In this document: piece by piece, positions 25,535-35,833 of the stretch
How positions within the stretch are numbered: position 1 is the stretch's first letter
How the letters are laid out: every line of letters begins with the position of its first letter
Assembly (NCBI RefSeq): GCF_023231945.1
Contig: NZ_JAJLJH010000011.1
Span: 124,001 to 188,000 of the forward strand
Reading direction: 5' to 3'
Source of the DNA: Scleromatobacter humisilvae
Lineage (GTDB): Bacteria > Pseudomonadota > Gammaproteobacteria > Burkholderiales > Burkholderiaceae_C
DNA length: 64,000 nucleotides
Made by a program: the position numbers and the translations under genes
The notes under the pieces: generated by a model
The model's input: only the letters and a program-made list of their open reading frames with translations
What the model was told of the DNA's origin: nothing
Database searches by the model: none

Positions 25535-26341
25535 TCATTGATGCTCATCCTTGGGCGACACCGCCGCCGCCATGCCGCGCAGCTGCGCCACGCTGGCGAT
25601 GCGCCGGCTCTCGTCGGCGTTCCAGACCACGTTGTCGTCGACCGCATACAGCCAGCAGCGCTTGCCCAGGCGCGCGCACTCGGCGAAGACCTTGGTCGCG
25701 GCTTCGGGATCGTCGGCCCAGAAACGCCAGCTGCCGTCCTCGAGGAAGGCGAACGCGCGCGGCTTGGGCAGCGTCAGGAAGTGCGCGTAGCGGTCCTTGC
25801 CGGCGGCGGTGGACGGCACCGCATCGAGGTTCGTGAGTTCGGCATAGCCCGACTTCGCGGGCACCGGCACCGGCAACGCCTGCGGCAGCGCTCGCGCGAG
25901 CTGCGCCCGCAGCGCGACGTACGAGCGGAAGCTGCCGGCGTGGCATTCGTAGGTGGCCGCGTCGTCGCGCACCTGGGCCCTGTAGTCCCACACGATGCCC
26001 ACGGCCGCCGCCGCGTTGCTGCGTTGCGCCGCGGCGACCAGTCGCGCCATCGCGTCCGCGAAGGCCTTCTGGCAGACCGACTCGTCGCTGGGCGGCTGGC
26101 TGTCGCGTTGATTGGCGTTCTCGCGCAAGGGCTCCGCGCTGCCGTCGATCTGGACGTCGCGTGCGACGAGTTCGGCGTCCGTCGCCGACGCCGCGCCGAA
26201 GCGCAACGGCAGCGCGCCGACGATGCGCTGCGTGGCCGGGTCGGACAGCGCGGCGGCGATCGGCAGGTGCAGCACGGTGTCGCGCGCCGAGGCCGTCGCC
26301 GCCACGAGCGCCAGCGCTAAGAAGGAGATCGCCTTGATCAT
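25535..26341 (-). CDS. secreted small protein, same family, paralogue 2 with extra C-terminal domain
   Basis: 268 residues. Signal peptide MIKAISFLALALVAATASA, then the shared core VCQKAFADAMARLVAAAQR, VGIVWDYRAQVRD and YECHAGSFRSYVALRAQLA. A further ~100 residues (YAHFLTLPKPRAFAFLEDGSW, CARLGKRCWLYAVDDNVVW) form an added domain that I do not recognise. Its start overlaps the stop of paralogue 3 (ATGA at 26338-26341). Function unknown. Confidence 0.8.
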   Translation of the reverse strand: MIKAISFLALALVAATASARDTVLHLPIAAALSDPATQRIVGALPLRFGAASATDAELVARDVQIDGSAEPLRENANQRDSQPPSDESVCQKAFADAMARLVAAAQRSNAAAAVGIVWDYRAQVRDDAATYECHAGSFRSYVALRAQLARALPQALPVPVPAKSGYAELTNLDAVPSTAAGKDRYAHFLTLPKPRAFAFLEDGSWRFWADDPEAATKVFAECARLGKRCWLYAVDDNVVWNADESRRIASVAQLRGMAAAVSPKDEHQ

Positions 26342-26838
26342 CGGGCCGTCCCCTCCAGCGACTTCACGAGCTGCGCCCGCAGGAAGACGTGGGACCAGGC
26401 GACCCCCGCATGGCATTCGAAGGTCTTGCCGTCGTCGATCGCGGTGCTCCCCTTGTAGGCGGACACGACGCCCACGACCGCGCCCGCGTGCGCATCGCGC
26501 GCGGCGTCCACGAGCTTGGCCAGCGCGCTCTTGAACGCATGGTTGCAGACCGCCTCGTCGCTGAGCGTCTCGTGCTTGCGCGGATCGTCGCCGGTGGCCG
26601 AGCCGCTGCCCTCCACGATGAAGGGCGTCCCGATCAACTCGGGCGCGCCGGCCTGCGGCGCGGTCGCCACGCCCCAGAGAATCGGCAGGTCGCCGACGAC
26701 CTCGCGTGAATAGCTCTTGTGCAGCGCGGCGGCGACGGGCTGCATGAAGGTTTCGTTGCGCGCCTGCGCGAACGATGCCAGGACAAGGGCGGACAGGCCG
26801 ACGAGCGTCGCGCGGACGAGGGAAGCAGGCTGGTTCAT
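26338..26838 (-). CDS. secreted small protein, same family, paralogue 3 (shortest form)
   Basis: 166 residues: signal peptide (LVGLSALVLASFAQA), an early segment ETFMQPVAAALHKSYSREVV, then the core VCNHAFKSALAKLVDAARD, VVGVVSAYKGS and FECHAGVAWSHVFLRAQLV. Two cysteines in the core (VCNHAF and FECHAG) recur in all three paralogues and could form a disulfide in the periplasm. It begins 56 bases after the liuB stop, and so is the first of the inserted trio. Confidence 0.82.
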   Translation of the reverse strand: MNQPASLVRATLVGLSALVLASFAQARNETFMQPVAAALHKSYSREVVGDLPILWGVATAPQAGAPELIGTPFIVEGSGSATGDDPRKHETLSDEAVCNHAFKSALAKLVDAARDAHAGAVVGVVSAYKGSTAIDDGKTFECHAGVAWSHVFLRAQLVKSLEGTAR

Positions 26839-26894
26839 CGAACGATGCGGGAAGTTGGAGAACAGGCGGCCCGATGGCTCGCCCGGCAGGGACA

Positions 26895-28532
26895 TCACAT
26901 GCGGAACACGCCGAACTTCATGTCCGGGATCGGCGCGTTGAGGCTGGCCGACAGGCCCAGCGCGAGCACGCGGCGCGTGTCGGCCGGGTCGATCACGCCG
27001 TCGTCCCACAGCCGCGCGCTGGCGAAGTACGGGTGGCCCTGCGCCTCGTACTGGTCGCGGATCGGCGCCTTGAAGCTCTCTTCCTCGTCGGCCGACCACT
27101 GGCCGCCCTTGGCCTCGATGCCATCGCGACGCACGGTGGCCAGCACGCTGGCGGCCTGCTCGCCGCCCATCACGCTGATGCGCGCGTTGGGCCACATCCA
27201 CAGGAAGCGCGGGCTGTACGCGCGGCCGCACATGCCGTAGTTGCCGGCGCCGAACGAGCCGCCGATGATCACGGTGAACTTGGGCACATTGGCGCACGCC
27301 ACGGCCGTCACCATCTTGGCGCCGGCGCGCGCGATGCCCTCGTTCTCGTACTTGCGGCCCACCATGAAGCCGGTGATGTTCTGCAGGAACACCAGCGGCA
27401 CCTTGCGCTGGCAGCACAGCTCGATGAAGTGCGCGCCCTTGTCGGCGCTCTCGGCGAACAGGATGCCGTTGTTGGCGACGATGCCCACGGGCATGCCCTC
27501 GATCCACGCGAAGCCGCACACCAGCGTCGCGCCGTAGCGGGCCTTGAACTCCTCGAACTCGGAGCCGTCGACGATGCGGGCGATCACCTCGCGCACGTCG
27601 AACGGCTTGCGCGCGGGCTTGCCTTCGGCGTCCAGCGGGATGATGCCGTGCAGCTCCGACTCCGGCAGCTTGGGCGCCACCGGCTCGCGCAGCGCGACGC
27701 CCGCGTCCTTGCGCCAGTTGAGCGTGCCCACGATGCCGCGCGCCAGCGCCAGCGCGTGCATGTCGTTCTCGGCGAGATGGTCGGCCACGCCGGACAGGCG
27801 CGTGTGCACGTCGCCGCCGCCCAGGTCTTCCGCGCTGACCACTTCGCCGGTGGCGGCCTTCACCAGCGGCGGGCCGCCCAGGAAGATGGTGCCCTGGTTC
27901 TTGACGATGATGGTCTGGTCGCTCATCGCCGGCACGTAGGCGCCGCCGGCGGTGCACGAGCCCATCACCACCGCCAACTGCGGGATGCCCTGCGCGCTGA
28001 GGTTGGCCTGGTTGAAGAAGATGCGGCCGAAGTGGTCGCGGTCGGGGAAGACCTCGTCCTGGTTGGGCAGGTTGGCGCCGCCCGAGTCGACCAGGTAGAT
28101 GCACGGCAGGCGGTTCTGCTGCGCGATCTCCTGCGCGCGCAGGTGCTTCTTGACCGTCAGCGGGTAGTAGGTGCCGCCCTTGACGGTGGCGTCGTTGCAC
28201 ACGATCAGGCACTCGACGCCCGCCACGCGGCCGATGCCCGCGATCATGCCGGCGCCCGGCGCGGCGTCCTGGCCGCCCTTTTCCGGGTACATGCCCAGCG
28301 CGGCCAGCGGCGCGATCTCCAGGAACGGCGTGCCCGGGTCGAGCAGGCGCTCGACGCGGTCGCGCGGCAGCAGCTTGCCGCGCGACAGGTGCTTCTTGCG
28401 CGCATCCTCGCCGCCGCCCAGCGCGATCTTCGCGAGCTTCGCGTTGAGGTCGTCCACCAGCAGGCGCATCGCCGCGGCGTTGGCCTTGAAGTCTTCCGAG
28501 CGGGCGTTCAGTTGGGTAGCGAGGGTGGACAT
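26895..28532 (-). CDS. liuB: methylcrotonyl-CoA carboxylase carboxyltransferase (beta) subunit
   Basis: 545 residues, normal length. Carboxyltransferase features: [49 protein letters not shown], and in the second half [29 protein letters not shown] with [24 protein letters not shown]. The subset of residues ([14 protein letters not shown]) is that of methylcrotonyl- rather than propionyl- or acetyl-CoA carboxylases. It opens the operon, with a LiuR palindrome about 85-110 bases upstream. Confidence 0.95.
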   Translation of the reverse strand: MSTLATQLNARSEDFKANAAAMRLLVDDLNAKLAKIALGGGEDARKKHLSRGKLLPRDRVERLLDPGTPFLEIAPLAALGMYPEKGGQDAAPGAGMIAGIGRVAGVECLIVCNDATVKGGTYYPLTVKKHLRAQEIAQQNRLPCIYLVDSGGANLPNQDEVFPDRDHFGRIFFNQANLSAQGIPQLAVVMGSCTAGGAYVPAMSDQTIIVKNQGTIFLGGPPLVKAATGEVVSAEDLGGGDVHTRLSGVADHLAENDMHALALARGIVGTLNWRKDAGVALREPVAPKLPESELHGIIPLDAEGKPARKPFDVREVIARIVDGSEFEEFKARYGATLVCGFAWIEGMPVGIVANNGILFAESADKGAHFIELCCQRKVPLVFLQNITGFMVGRKYENEGIARAGAKMVTAVACANVPKFTVIIGGSFGAGNYGMCGRAYSPRFLWMWPNARISVMGGEQAASVLATVRRDGIEAKGGQWSADEEESFKAPIRDQYEAQGHPYFASARLWDDGVIDPADTRRVLALGLSASLNAPIPDMKFGVFRM

Positions 28533-28615
28533 GTGTCGTTCTTGAGGCTTGTCTCGTTGAGGCGCGTTCCCAGGCCGCCGCGCGCGTGGCCTGACACGTT
28601 AGCGGAGGATTATCG

Positions 28616-28639
28616 ATTGACGTTTACGTAAACGTCAAT
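28616..28639. promoter_or_regulatory. LiuR operator, 24-bp perfect palindrome upstream of liuB
   Basis: ATTGACGTTTAC followed immediately by its exact reverse complement. The same core recurs upstream of liuA and liuR. LiuR-type MerR regulators are known to bind such sites in proteobacterial branched-chain amino acid regulons. It may also affect the divergent VOC gene 96 bases away. Confidence 0.88.
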
Positions 28640-28734
28640 TGCGCCGACCCTGGCCGCCGGTCCCTGTCGGAAATCTTCAAGACGGCTGCCGTCCGAATGA
28701 CCTATCGTGGCCGCGATCGAATCCAGGAGTTCCC

Positions 28735-29121
28735 ATGCAGTTCGGCTACACCATCCTCTACGTCGAAGACGTCCCGGCCACGCTGGCCTTCTACGGCGAG
28801 GCCTTCGGCCTGGCCACGCGCTACACGCACGAGAGCGGCTCCTACGGCGAGCTGGAGACCGGCGCCACCGCGCTGGCTTTCGTGTCGCATGCGCTGTTGA
28901 CCCAGATCGGCAAGACGCCGCAGTCGCCGCATCTCGACAAGCCGACCAGCGAGATCGCGCTGGTCACGGACGACGTGGCCGCCGCGGTCAGGCGCGCCGT
29001 CGACGCCGGCGCCAGGCCCGTGCAGCCGCCGACGGACATGCCGTGGGGCCAGACGATCGCCTACGTGGGCGACTGCAACGGGTTCCTGGTCGAGATCTGC
29101 ACGCCCGTGAAGCACGGATAG
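28735..29121 (+). CDS. VOC-family protein
   Basis: 128 residues: MQFGYTILYVEDVPATLAFYGEAFGL, LALVTDDV-type central strand, and the closing QTIAYVGDCNGFLVEICTPV, with the terminal Glu a possible metal ligand. The AGGAG at 28724-28728 fits ATG 28735. It is divergent from liuB and shares the intergenic region holding the LiuR palindrome. Substrate unknown; it is a different VOC subgroup from the gene at 8890. Confidence 0.9.
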   Translation: MQFGYTILYVEDVPATLAFYGEAFGLATRYTHESGSYGELETGATALAFVSHALLTQIGKTPQSPHLDKPTSEIALVTDDVAAAVRRAVDAGARPVQPPTDMPWGQTIAYVGDCNGFLVEICTPVKHG

Positions 29122-29124
29122 GCC

Positions 29125-29784
29125 TCATGCATAGGCCGGCGCGGCCAGGGTCGCGAGGAAGTCGGGCATCTCGCGCAGGCGCGTCGGCGCGGCGCCGAAC
29201 CAGCGCCGCAGGTCCCGCGTCATGTGCGCCTGGTCGGCATAGCCGTGCTCCGCCGCCAGGTGCGCGAGCGGCGCCGCGCCCGCCAGCGCCCGTGCGCAGC
29301 GGCGCGCCCGCGCGAGGTTGCGCCAGAACAGCGGCCCGCGCTGCGTGCGTTGCGACAGCAGCCGCTCGAGGCTGCGCTCCGAGACACCCAGCCGGCGATG
29401 CGCGGTGGCCAGCGCCGGCGCCTCGCGCAGGCAGTCCAGCGCCTCGCGCACCCGCGCGTCGAGCGTGACGACGGCGCCGATCGCGGACGACAGATCGCCA
29501 TCGTCGCTGCGCTCGCCGCCGCGCAGCAGCGCCACGAGCGCGCCTTCGTCGACCTGCGCGCCCGGCCGCAGCCGCACGCCGACGGCGCGATCGCCCGCGG
29601 CGAACCCCGGCGTCTCGGTGGTGCCGGCCAGCGCGCTGACGAAGCTGACGGGCGCGCCCACACGCGGCACGACGACGATCAGGTCGCGGCAGCCGTCCGG
29701 CGCCACCCGCACCGTCGTGCGTTCGCGCGCGGCGAAACGCCACAGATCGAGCGCCAGCTCGGGCAATTCGACGGCATCGCTCAA
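29125..29784 (-). CDS. AraC-family transcriptional regulator
   Basis: About 219 residues. The C-terminal half has the double helix-turn-helix of AraC proteins (TAHRRLGVSERSLERLLSQRT, LAHLAAEHGYADQAHMTRDLRRWFG). The N-terminal ~110 residues are the compact ligand/cupin-like region (DGCRDLIVVVP, GVRLRPGA) seen in AraC members with a DUF6597-type sensor. No ATG fits; TTG at 29784 overlaps the DinB stop (TTGA), and another TTG lies at 29808. It is co-directional with and coupled to the DinB gene, and convergent with the VOC gene. Confidence 0.85.
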   Translation of the reverse strand: MSDAVELPELALDLWRFAARERTTVRVAPDGCRDLIVVVPRVGAPVSFVSALAGTTETPGFAAGDRAVGVRLRPGAQVDEGALVALLRGGERSDDGDLSSAIGAVVTLDARVREALDCLREAPALATAHRRLGVSERSLERLLSQRTQRGPLFWRNLARARRCARALAGAAPLAHLAAEHGYADQAHMTRDLRRWFGAAPTRLREMPDFLATLAAPAYA

Positions 29785-30374
29785 CCGAACACCTCGCGCT
29801 CCGACCAACCCAGCGCCGACATGTCCTGTACGCGGTACGAGGCATCGCTGGGCATGATGAATTCGTCGAGCTGCGGCGGCTTCACGTGCGTGCCCGACAG
29901 CATCGCGTGCACCTGGCCGCGGTGGTGCGTCTGGTGCATGAACAGGTGCGCGAGCACGTAGCCGGCGAGGTCGCGCTGGACCTTGCCCTCGCCGCGGTCC
30001 ATCGCCACCTCGGCATTGACGCCGGCGTCGTCGAGCTTGTCGCAGAACGCGATCAGCTTCTGGTCGCTGGCGTCCTGCGCGGACACGTACGGCGCGAGCT
30101 CGTCGTGCGGCGCGAAGCGGCGGTACTGCGCCTCCATGTCGGGCTCGCCGTGCAGCGCGGCAATGTAGTAGCGGTCGACGGCCAGCAGGTGGTTGAGCGT
30201 GCCGATCAGGCTCGGGAAGAAGCTGATGCGCTTCGAATGCAGCTCGGACGTCGACAGGTTGGCCAGCGCGGCCTGCAGCCGGCGGTTGGCGAGGCGGTTG
30301 GCGTGCGCCTGCACGCCCAGCACGCGGGCAAGGCTCAGCGCTCGCGGCGCGTCGGGTTCAGTGGTTTCGGGCAT
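29781..30374 (-). CDS. DinB-family (four-helix, metal-binding) protein
   Basis: 197 residues with the DinB/YfiT bundle: LNHLLAVDRYY (first His), then YVLAHLFMHQTHHRGQVHAMLS, giving the second and third metal-binding histidines. The family includes thiol-S-transferases (bacillithiol, mycothiol) and proteins of unknown role. In Gram-negatives the cosubstrate may be glutathione, but this is inference. Nothing suggests DNA-polymerase function despite the family name. Confidence 0.9.
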   Translation of the reverse strand: MPETTEPDAPRALSLARVLGVQAHANRLANRRLQAALANLSTSELHSKRISFFPSLIGTLNHLLAVDRYYIAALHGEPDMEAQYRRFAPHDELAPYVSAQDASDQKLIAFCDKLDDAGVNAEVAMDRGEGKVQRDLAGYVLAHLFMHQTHHRGQVHAMLSGTHVKPPQLDEFIMPSDASYRVQDMSALGWSEREVFG

Positions 30375-30467
30375 GACGATGACCTCCGTATTCGTTTCGA
30401 TCAGGGTAGCGCCGAACGGAGCAAACGGCGCGCGCGAATCTTGCGGTTTCGGCGCGATTCGCGGGGG

Positions 30468-30941
30468 TCAGTCCACGGGCAAGGCCGTCTCGTACTTGAC
30501 CTCGCGCAACACCACGCTGCTGCGCACGTTCGCGACCCCCGGCGTCTTGAACACCTTGTCCTGCAGGAAGCGGTCGTAGGCCTTCATGTCGGGCGCGACG
30601 ACCTTGATCAGGTAGTCGCCCTCGCCCGTCGTCGAGTGGCATTCCATGATCTCGGGGCTGGACTTGGCCATCGCCTCGAACTGCTCGACCGCCCCCTCGC
30701 TGTGGCGCACCAGCGTGACATGCGCGAGCACGCAGATCGACAGCCCGAGCTTCTCGCGATCGAGCAGCGCGACGTAGCCGCGGATCACGCCGCTGGCCTC
30801 GAGCTCCTTGACGCGGCGCCACACGGGCGTGGCCGACAGCCCGACGTTGTCGGCGAGCTGCTGCGCGCTCTGGCGGCCGTCGCGCTGCAGGGCGGCGGCG
30901 ATGCGGCGGGCGACGCGGTCGATGGTGACAGTCAGGGTCAT
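30468..30941 (-). CDS. Lrp/AsnC-family transcriptional regulator
   Basis: 157 residues: winged helix (DGRQSAQQLADNVGLSATPVWRRVKELEASGVIRGYVALL), then an RAM/AsnC ligand domain (LAHVTLVRHSEGAVEQFEAM, TTGEGDYLIKVVAPDMKAYDRFL). These proteins usually sense amino acids. It is divergent from indolepyruvate ferredoxin oxidoreductase (168 bp between starts). That suggests control of the oxidoreductase by an aromatic or branched-chain amino acid. Confidence 0.93.
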   Translation of the reverse strand: MTLTVTIDRVARRIAAALQRDGRQSAQQLADNVGLSATPVWRRVKELEASGVIRGYVALLDREKLGLSICVLAHVTLVRHSEGAVEQFEAMAKSSPEIMECHSTTGEGDYLIKVVAPDMKAYDRFLQDKVFKTPGVANVRSSVVLREVKYETALPVD

Positions 30942-31108
30942 CGCCGCATTTTCCCTCGGAATGGCCGCACGGCGCGACATTCATTTCAAGAATCGCCACC
31001 TTGCGAAACGATCATCTCGATATCTCGCCAAACGCCGGCCAATGCGCAAGATTGCTGCGGGCCGCCGGGACTAGCATCGTCGATCCAGCCGCCGCGAGCC
31101 TGAAAGCC

Positions 31109-34100
31109 ATGACCTTGCCGTCCTCCGACATCACCACGACGCCCGATCAGGACACCGCGCCGCTGCGCCAGTACGCGCTGACGGACAACCTGGCCGCCGA
31201 CTCCGGCGCCGTGTTCCTCACGGGCACCCAGGCGCTGGTGCGGCTGCTGCTGATGCAACGCCGGCGCGACCAGGCGGCCGGGCTGAACACCGCGGCCTTC
31301 GTCTCCGGCTACCGCGGCAGCCCGCTGGGCATGGTCGACCAGCAGCTGTGGAAGGCCAAGAAGTTCCTGACCGAGCATCAGGTCGAGTTCCTGCCGGCCA
31401 TCAACGAGGACCTGGCCGCGACGGCCTGTCTCGGCACGCAGCGCGTCGCGCTCGACCCCAAGCGCACCGTCGAGGGCGTGACGGCGATGTGGTACGGCAA
31501 GGGCCCCGGCGTCGACCGCTCCGGCGACGCTCTCAAGCACGGCAACGTCTACGGCTCGAGCCCGAAGGGCGGCGTGCTGGTGGTGGCGGGCGACGACCAC
31601 GGCTGCGTGTCGTCGTCGATGCCGCACCAGAGCGACCTCGCGATGCAGGCGTGGAACATGCCGGTGCTGCACCCGGCCAACGTCGCCGAGTACCTCGAGT
31701 TCGGCCTCTATGGCTGGGCGCTGTCGCGCTTCTCGGGCGCGTGGGTCGGCTTCAAGGCGATCTCCGAGGTCGTCGAGTCGGGCATGACGGTCGACCTCGA
31801 CGCGATCCCGCTGGACTTCCAGCAGCCGGTGGACTTCACGCCCACGCAGGACCTGCACGTGCGCGCGGTCGACCTGCCTTCGCTGGTGCTGGAATCGCGC
31901 CTGGCCGAGAAGCTCGCCGCGGTGCGCGCGTTCGCCAAGGTCAACTCGGTCGACAAGCACATCGTCGCGAGCCCGAATGCGACGCTTGGCATCGTGACGG
32001 TCGGCAAGGCGCACTACGACTTCCTCGAGGTGCTGCGCCGCCTCGAGCTCGACCCGAACGCGCTGGCCGCGGCCGGCGTGCGCATCTACAAGGTGGGCCT
32101 CGTGTTCCCGCTCGAGACGACGCGCATGGCGGAGTTCGCGCAGGGTCTCGAAGAGATCCTCGTCATCGAGGAAAAGGCGCCGGTGGTCGAGCGCCAGCTG
32201 AAGGAATTGCTGTACGGCCTGCCCGACCTGCAGCGCCCGCGCATCGCCGGCAAGACGACGCCGGACGGCATGCCGCTGCTGTCGTCGCTGGGCGAGCTGC
32301 GGCCGTCGCGCATCATGGAAGTGGTCGCCGGCTGGCTCGCGCGACTGAATCCGGCGCTCGATCGCACGCACCTGGTCACGGACTTCACGATGCCCTGCCT
32401 GCTGCACAACGAGGCCGACGCCACGAAGCGCCAGCCCTACTTCTGCTCGGGCTGCCCGCACAACACGTCGACCAAGGTGCCCGAGGGCTCGCGCGCGCTC
32501 GCGGGCATCGGCTGCCACTTCATGGCGAGCTGGATGGAGCGCGAGACCAGCGGCCTGATCCAGATGGGCGCAGAGGGCGTCGACTGGGCCGCGCACTCGC
32601 GCTTCACGAAGGAGAAGCACGTCTTCCAGAACCTCGGCGACGGCACGTACTACCACTCGGGGTATCTGGCGATCCGCCAGGCGATCGCCGCGAAGGCGAC
32701 GATCACGTACAAGATCCTCTACAACGACGCGGTCGCGATGACCGGCGGCCAGCCGGTCGACGGCTCGCTGTCGGTGCCCGAGATCGCGCGCCAGGTCGAG
32801 GCCGAGGGCGCGAAGCGCGTGGTGATCGTCTCGGACAACATCGCCCCGCACCGCGAGCACGCCAACCTGTTCCCGCAGGGCACGACCTTCCATCCCCGCG
32901 AGGAACTCGACGCCGTGCAGCGCGAGCTGCGCGAGATCGAAGGCGTCACGATCCTGATCTACGACCAGACCTGCGCCGCCGAGAAACGCCGCCGCCGCAA
33001 GAAGAAGGAGTATCCGGATCCGCCGCAGCGCGTCTTCATCAACGAGGCCGTGTGCGAGGGCTGCGGCGACTGCGGCCAGGCGTCGAACTGCCTCAGCGTC
33101 ATTCCGGTCGAGACCGACTGGGGCCGCAAGCGCCACATCGAGCAGAGCTCCTGCAACAAGGACTACTCCTGCCTCAACGGCTTCTGCCCCAGCTTCGTCA
33201 CGGTGACGGGCGCGACGCTGAAGAAGCGCGTCGGCTCGGGCTTCGACGCGACGCGCCTCGCGGCCGAGATCGAGAAGATCGGCCGCCCGCAGGCGTGGAA
33301 CTGGACGGGCCCGTTCGACATGCTGGTGACGGGCGTCGGCGGCACGGGCGTCGTCACCGTCGGCGCGCTGATCACGATGGCCGCGCATCTCGAGGGCAAG
33401 CAGGCCTCGGTGCTGGACTTCATGGGCTTCGCGCAGAAGGGCGGCGCGGTGCTGTCGTTCGTGCGCGTCGCGCCGACCGCCGACCAGCTGAACCAGGTGC
33501 GCATCGACACGCAGCAGGCCGACGTGCTGCTGGCCTGCGACATGGTCGTCGGCGCGTCCGACGATGCGCTCGCCACCGTCAAGAACGGCCGCACCGCGAT
33601 CCTCGCCAACACCCACGAGATCGCCACGGCCGCCTTCGTGCGCAACCCCGACGCGACGATGCACGCGCCCGCGCTGATCGACAAGCTGCGCCACGCCGCC
33701 GGCGCCGACCGCGTGCAGCTGGTCGACGCGCAGGCCCTCGCGCAGGAGCTGATGGGCGACACGATGCCGTCCAACATCATCATGCTGGGCGCGTGCTGGC
33801 AGCGCGGTCTCGTGCCCGTCTCGCACTCGGCGCTGATGCGCGCGATCGAGCTGAACAACGTGGCCGTCGACAACAACAAGACCGCGTTCGCGATCGGCCG
33901 CCTGGCCGTCACCGACCCGACAGCGTTCAAGCGCATCATGGGCGCCGACCAGCCGCCGGTGGACGCCTCGGCCGCGCTGTCGCTGTTCGGCCCCGGCGGC
34001 CTGATCGAGCGCCGCGTCGAGTTCCTCACGGCCTACCAGGACGCCGCGCTGGCGGCCCGCTTCCGCTCGCTGGTCGAGGCGGTGCATGCGCGCGAACAGG

Positions 34101-34690
34101 CGCTCGGCACGGCCGGCGCGCCGCTGACGACGATCGTCGCGCAGCAGTTCTCGCGGCTGCTCGCGATCAAGGACGAATACGAGGTTGCGCGTCTCTACAC
34201 CGACGGCTCGTTCGCGAAGTCGCTCGCGGAGCAGTTCGATTCGGTGGGCAAGCTGGAATTCCACATGGCCCCGCCGCTGCTCGCGCGCCAGGGCCCGAAC
34301 GGCCGCCCGAAGAAGATTCGCATCGGCCCGTGGCTGATGCCCGCGCTGCGCATGCTCGCGAAGTTCAAGGGCCTGCGCGGCACGTGGGCGGATCCGTTCG
34401 GCCACACCGAGGAACGCAGGCTCGAACGCCAGCTCGCCGACGACTACGAGCAGATGCTGCGGGCCGAGATCCTGCCGATGCTCGACGCCGACAGGCACGC
34501 GCTGGCGCAGCAGATCGCCCGCGTGCCCGAACGCATCCGCGGCTACGGCCACGTGAAGCTGGGCAACCTCGCGACGGGACGCGCGCAGTGGCGCGTGCTG
34601 CTGGACAAGTGGCACGGCCGCGGCGGCGATGCGGCGAGCAAGCCGGGCGCGAACGAGCGTGGGCGGGTGATTCCGATCAGCGTGGCGTAG
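31109..34690 (+). CDS. indolepyruvate ferredoxin oxidoreductase, fused subunits
   Basis: 1193 residues, the length of the bacterial single-chain enzymes. It oxidatively decarboxylates aryl (and branched) pyruvates to acyl-CoA, passing electrons to ferredoxin, in amino-acid breakdown. The thiamine-diphosphate region includes [20 protein letters not shown] and [15 protein letters not shown] (about 510). An iron-sulfur cluster motif [13 protein letters not shown] lies at 649-661, with further Cys in [15 protein letters not shown]. The gamma-like domain follows ([20 protein letters not shown]). ATG 31109 is chosen at the start of the conserved region; upstream sense codons look like leader. Confidence 0.94.
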   Translation: MTLPSSDITTTPDQDTAPLRQYALTDNLAADSGAVFLTGTQALVRLLLMQRRRDQAAGLNTAAFVSGYRGSPLGMVDQQLWKAKKFLTEHQVEFLPAINEDLAATACLGTQRVALDPKRTVEGVTAMWYGKGPGVDRSGDALKHGNVYGSSPKGGVLVVAGDDHGCVSSSMPHQSDLAMQAWNMPVLHPANVAEYLEFGLYGWALSRFSGAWVGFKAISEVVESGMTVDLDAIPLDFQQPVDFTPTQDLHVRAVDLPSLVLESRLAEKLAAVRAFAKVNSVDKHIVASPNATLGIVTVGKAHYDFLEVLRRLELDPNALAAAGVRIYKVGLVFPLETTRMAEFAQGLEEILVIEEKAPVVERQLKELLYGLPDLQRPRIAGKTTPDGMPLLSSLGELRPSRIMEVVAGWLARLNPALDRTHLVTDFTMPCLLHNEADATKRQPYFCSGCPHNTSTKVPEGSRALAGIGCHFMASWMERETSGLIQMGAEGVDWAAHSRFTKEKHVFQNLGDGTYYHSGYLAIRQAIAAKATITYKILYNDAVAMTGGQPVDGSLSVPEIARQVEAEGAKRVVIVSDNIAPHREHANLFPQGTTFHPREELDAVQRELREIEGVTILIYDQTCAAEKRRRRKKKEYPDPPQRVFINEAVCEGCGDCGQASNCLSVIPVETDWGRKRHIEQSSCNKDYSCLNGFCPSFVTVTGATLKKRVGSGFDATRLAAEIEKIGRPQAWNWTGPFDMLVTGVGGTGVVTVGALITMAAHLEGKQASVLDFMGFAQKGGAVLSFVRVAPTADQLNQVRIDTQQADVLLACDMVVGASDDALATVKNGRTAILANTHEIATAAFVRNPDATMHAPALIDKLRHAAGADRVQLVDAQALAQELMGDTMPSNIIMLGACWQRGLVPVSHSALMRAIELNNVAVDNNKTAFAIGRLAVTDPTAFKRIMGADQPPVDASAALSLFGPGGLIERRVEFLTAYQDAALAARFRSLVEAVHAREQALGTAGAPLTTIVAQQFSRLLAIKDEYEVARLYTDGSFAKSLAEQFDSVGKLEFHMAPPLLARQGPNGRPKKIRIGPWLMPALRMLAKFKGLRGTWADPFGHTEERRLERQLADDYEQMLRAEILPMLDADRHALAQQIARVPERIRGYGHVKLGNLATGRAQWRVLLDKWHGRGGDAASKPGANERGRVIPISVA

Positions 34691-35117
34691 CCGAAACCGA
34701 CGCGGCGCGCGGCTCATCGATCAGCCAGCGGTAGGTCACGTCGACCGTCGCGCCGACCGGCTTGCCGGTCTTGTCGCGTGCCGGCATGAAGGGACAATTG
34801 GCGAGCGCCGAGGCGGCCGCCTGGTCGAGCAGTTGATGCTCGGCGGTCGATCCGGCGCTGTGCAGGATCTCCGTGCGTGATACAGCGCCATCGGGCTCCA
34901 CCGTGATGCGCACGACGGTGTCACCCTCCGCCCTCGCCCGCAGCGCCGCTGCGGGATATTGCGGACGGCATGATTTCGTCTCCGTCCTGGCGTGCCCCGC
35001 ATCCGCCGCCGAGGAGGTCCGTGCGGCCGCCGGCTTGTCCGCGCAACCGGCACTTGCAAGTTGCAGCGCGATCGCACAGACCGCCAGGCGTCGCACGAGG
35101 CCTTTGAAGTTCTTCAC
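34677..35117 (-). CDS. TonB C-terminal-domain lipoprotein
   Basis: 146 residues starting at GTG 35117, which has a strong AAAGGGAGAGG before it. A lipoprotein signal ([15 protein letters not shown], lipobox ASAGC) is followed by a short Ala/Thr linker and a TonB-like C-terminal domain ([59 protein letters not shown]). There is no membrane-spanning Pro-rich TonB stalk, so it is not a standard energy transducer. It overlaps the 3' end of the oxidoreductase gene by 14 bases, convergently. Confidence 0.82.
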   Translation of the reverse strand: MKNFKGLVRRLAVCAIALQLASAGCADKPAAARTSSAADAGHARTETKSCRPQYPAAALRARAEGDTVVRITVEPDGAVSRTEILHSAGSTAEHQLLDQAAASALANCPFMPARDKTGKPVGATVDVTYRWLIDEPRAASVSATPR

Positions 35118-35166
35118 GGCGCCCTCTCCCTTTGTCCCGTCGATGCGCAGGTTGGCGCCTCCAGAC

Positions 35167-35820
35167 TTACGCGTCATCCCACCGAAACACGAACGACGCC
35201 CGCGCCCGCGAGGCCTCGATCAGCCGCGCGTTCGGCTCGTCGGTGTTCGCGACCCACGCCGCGGCATCTTCAGCAGTTCGACCGAATTGCTCGTGGCGCT
35301 TCGTCAGTCGATGCACGCGCACCTCGTCCGGGATGTCGACGTACCAGATCTCGTCCAGCAGTTCCTTCACCTGCGCCCACGGCCCCTCTTCGAGCAGCAG
35401 GTAGTTGCCTTCGGTGATGACCAGCTGCGTGCGCGCATGGATGGGGATCGCGTTGGCGATCGGCTCCTCGATCTCGCGCCGGAACTCGGGGGCGTAGACG
35501 ATCTCGTCGTCGGGCTGGACGAGCAGCCGGCGCAGCAGCGCGACGTAGCCGGCCGAATCGAAGGTGTCGGGCGCGCCCTTGCGGCCGCGCCGCCCGAGGC
35601 GCTCGAGTTCGACGTTGGCCAGGTGGAAGCCGTCCATCGGCACCACCTGCGCGACGCTCGCGAACTCGGCCTGCAGCGCCGCCGCGAGCGTCGACTTGCC
35701 GGCGCCCGGCGGCCCGACCAGCCCCAGCAGCACGCGGCCGCTGCGCTGGATCAGCTCGCGCGCGCGGACGCGCGCGCTGGCGGGAAGCTCGGGCAACGAG
35801 GGGGGTGCGGCATCGCTCAT
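35167..35820 (-). CDS. P-loop nucleoside/sugar kinase-like protein (YggC/FrcK type)
   Basis: 217 residues: Walker [13 protein letters not shown], then [30 protein letters not shown], typical of the phosphoribulokinase/uridine kinase/pantothenate kinase group. [14 protein letters not shown] and the lid [20 protein letters not shown] follow. Proteins of this kind are annotated as nucleoside triphosphate hydrolases or fructose kinases; the substrate cannot be assigned. Start at ATG 35820. It lies just downstream of the M13 peptidase array on the same strand (13-base gap). Confidence 0.88.
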   Translation of the reverse strand: MSDAAPPSLPELPASARVRARELIQRSGRVLLGLVGPPGAGKSTLAAALQAEFASVAQVVPMDGFHLANVELERLGRRGRKGAPDTFDSAGYVALLRRLLVQPDDEIVYAPEFRREIEEPIANAIPIHARTQLVITEGNYLLLEEGPWAQVKELLDEIWYVDIPDEVRVHRLTKRHEQFGRTAEDAAAWVANTDEPNARLIEASRARASFVFRWDDA

Positions 35821-35833
35821 CCCCGCATCGTAC

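Noticed and set aside
24808-26838. Excinuclease function for the three secreted paralogues
   Set aside because: They have signal peptides and no Walker motifs or UvrA zinc fingers; the name is a propagated misannotation of the family.
29781-30374. DNA polymerase IV activity suggested by the name DinB
   Set aside because: The protein is a four-helix metal-binding bundle, unrelated to the polymerase of the same name.
30433-30463. Inverted repeat CGCGAATC/GATTCGCG after the Lrp gene as a terminator
   Set aside because: Eight-bp stem but a 15-base loop and no T-run on either strand; too weak to annotate.
30986-34717. 1243-codon minus-strand open frame opposite indolepyruvate ferredoxin oxidoreductase
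   Set aside because: Composition (Arg/Ala/Val/His-rich, no motifs) is the usual antisense shadow of a GC-rich gene; the plus strand carries recognised enzyme motifs throughout.
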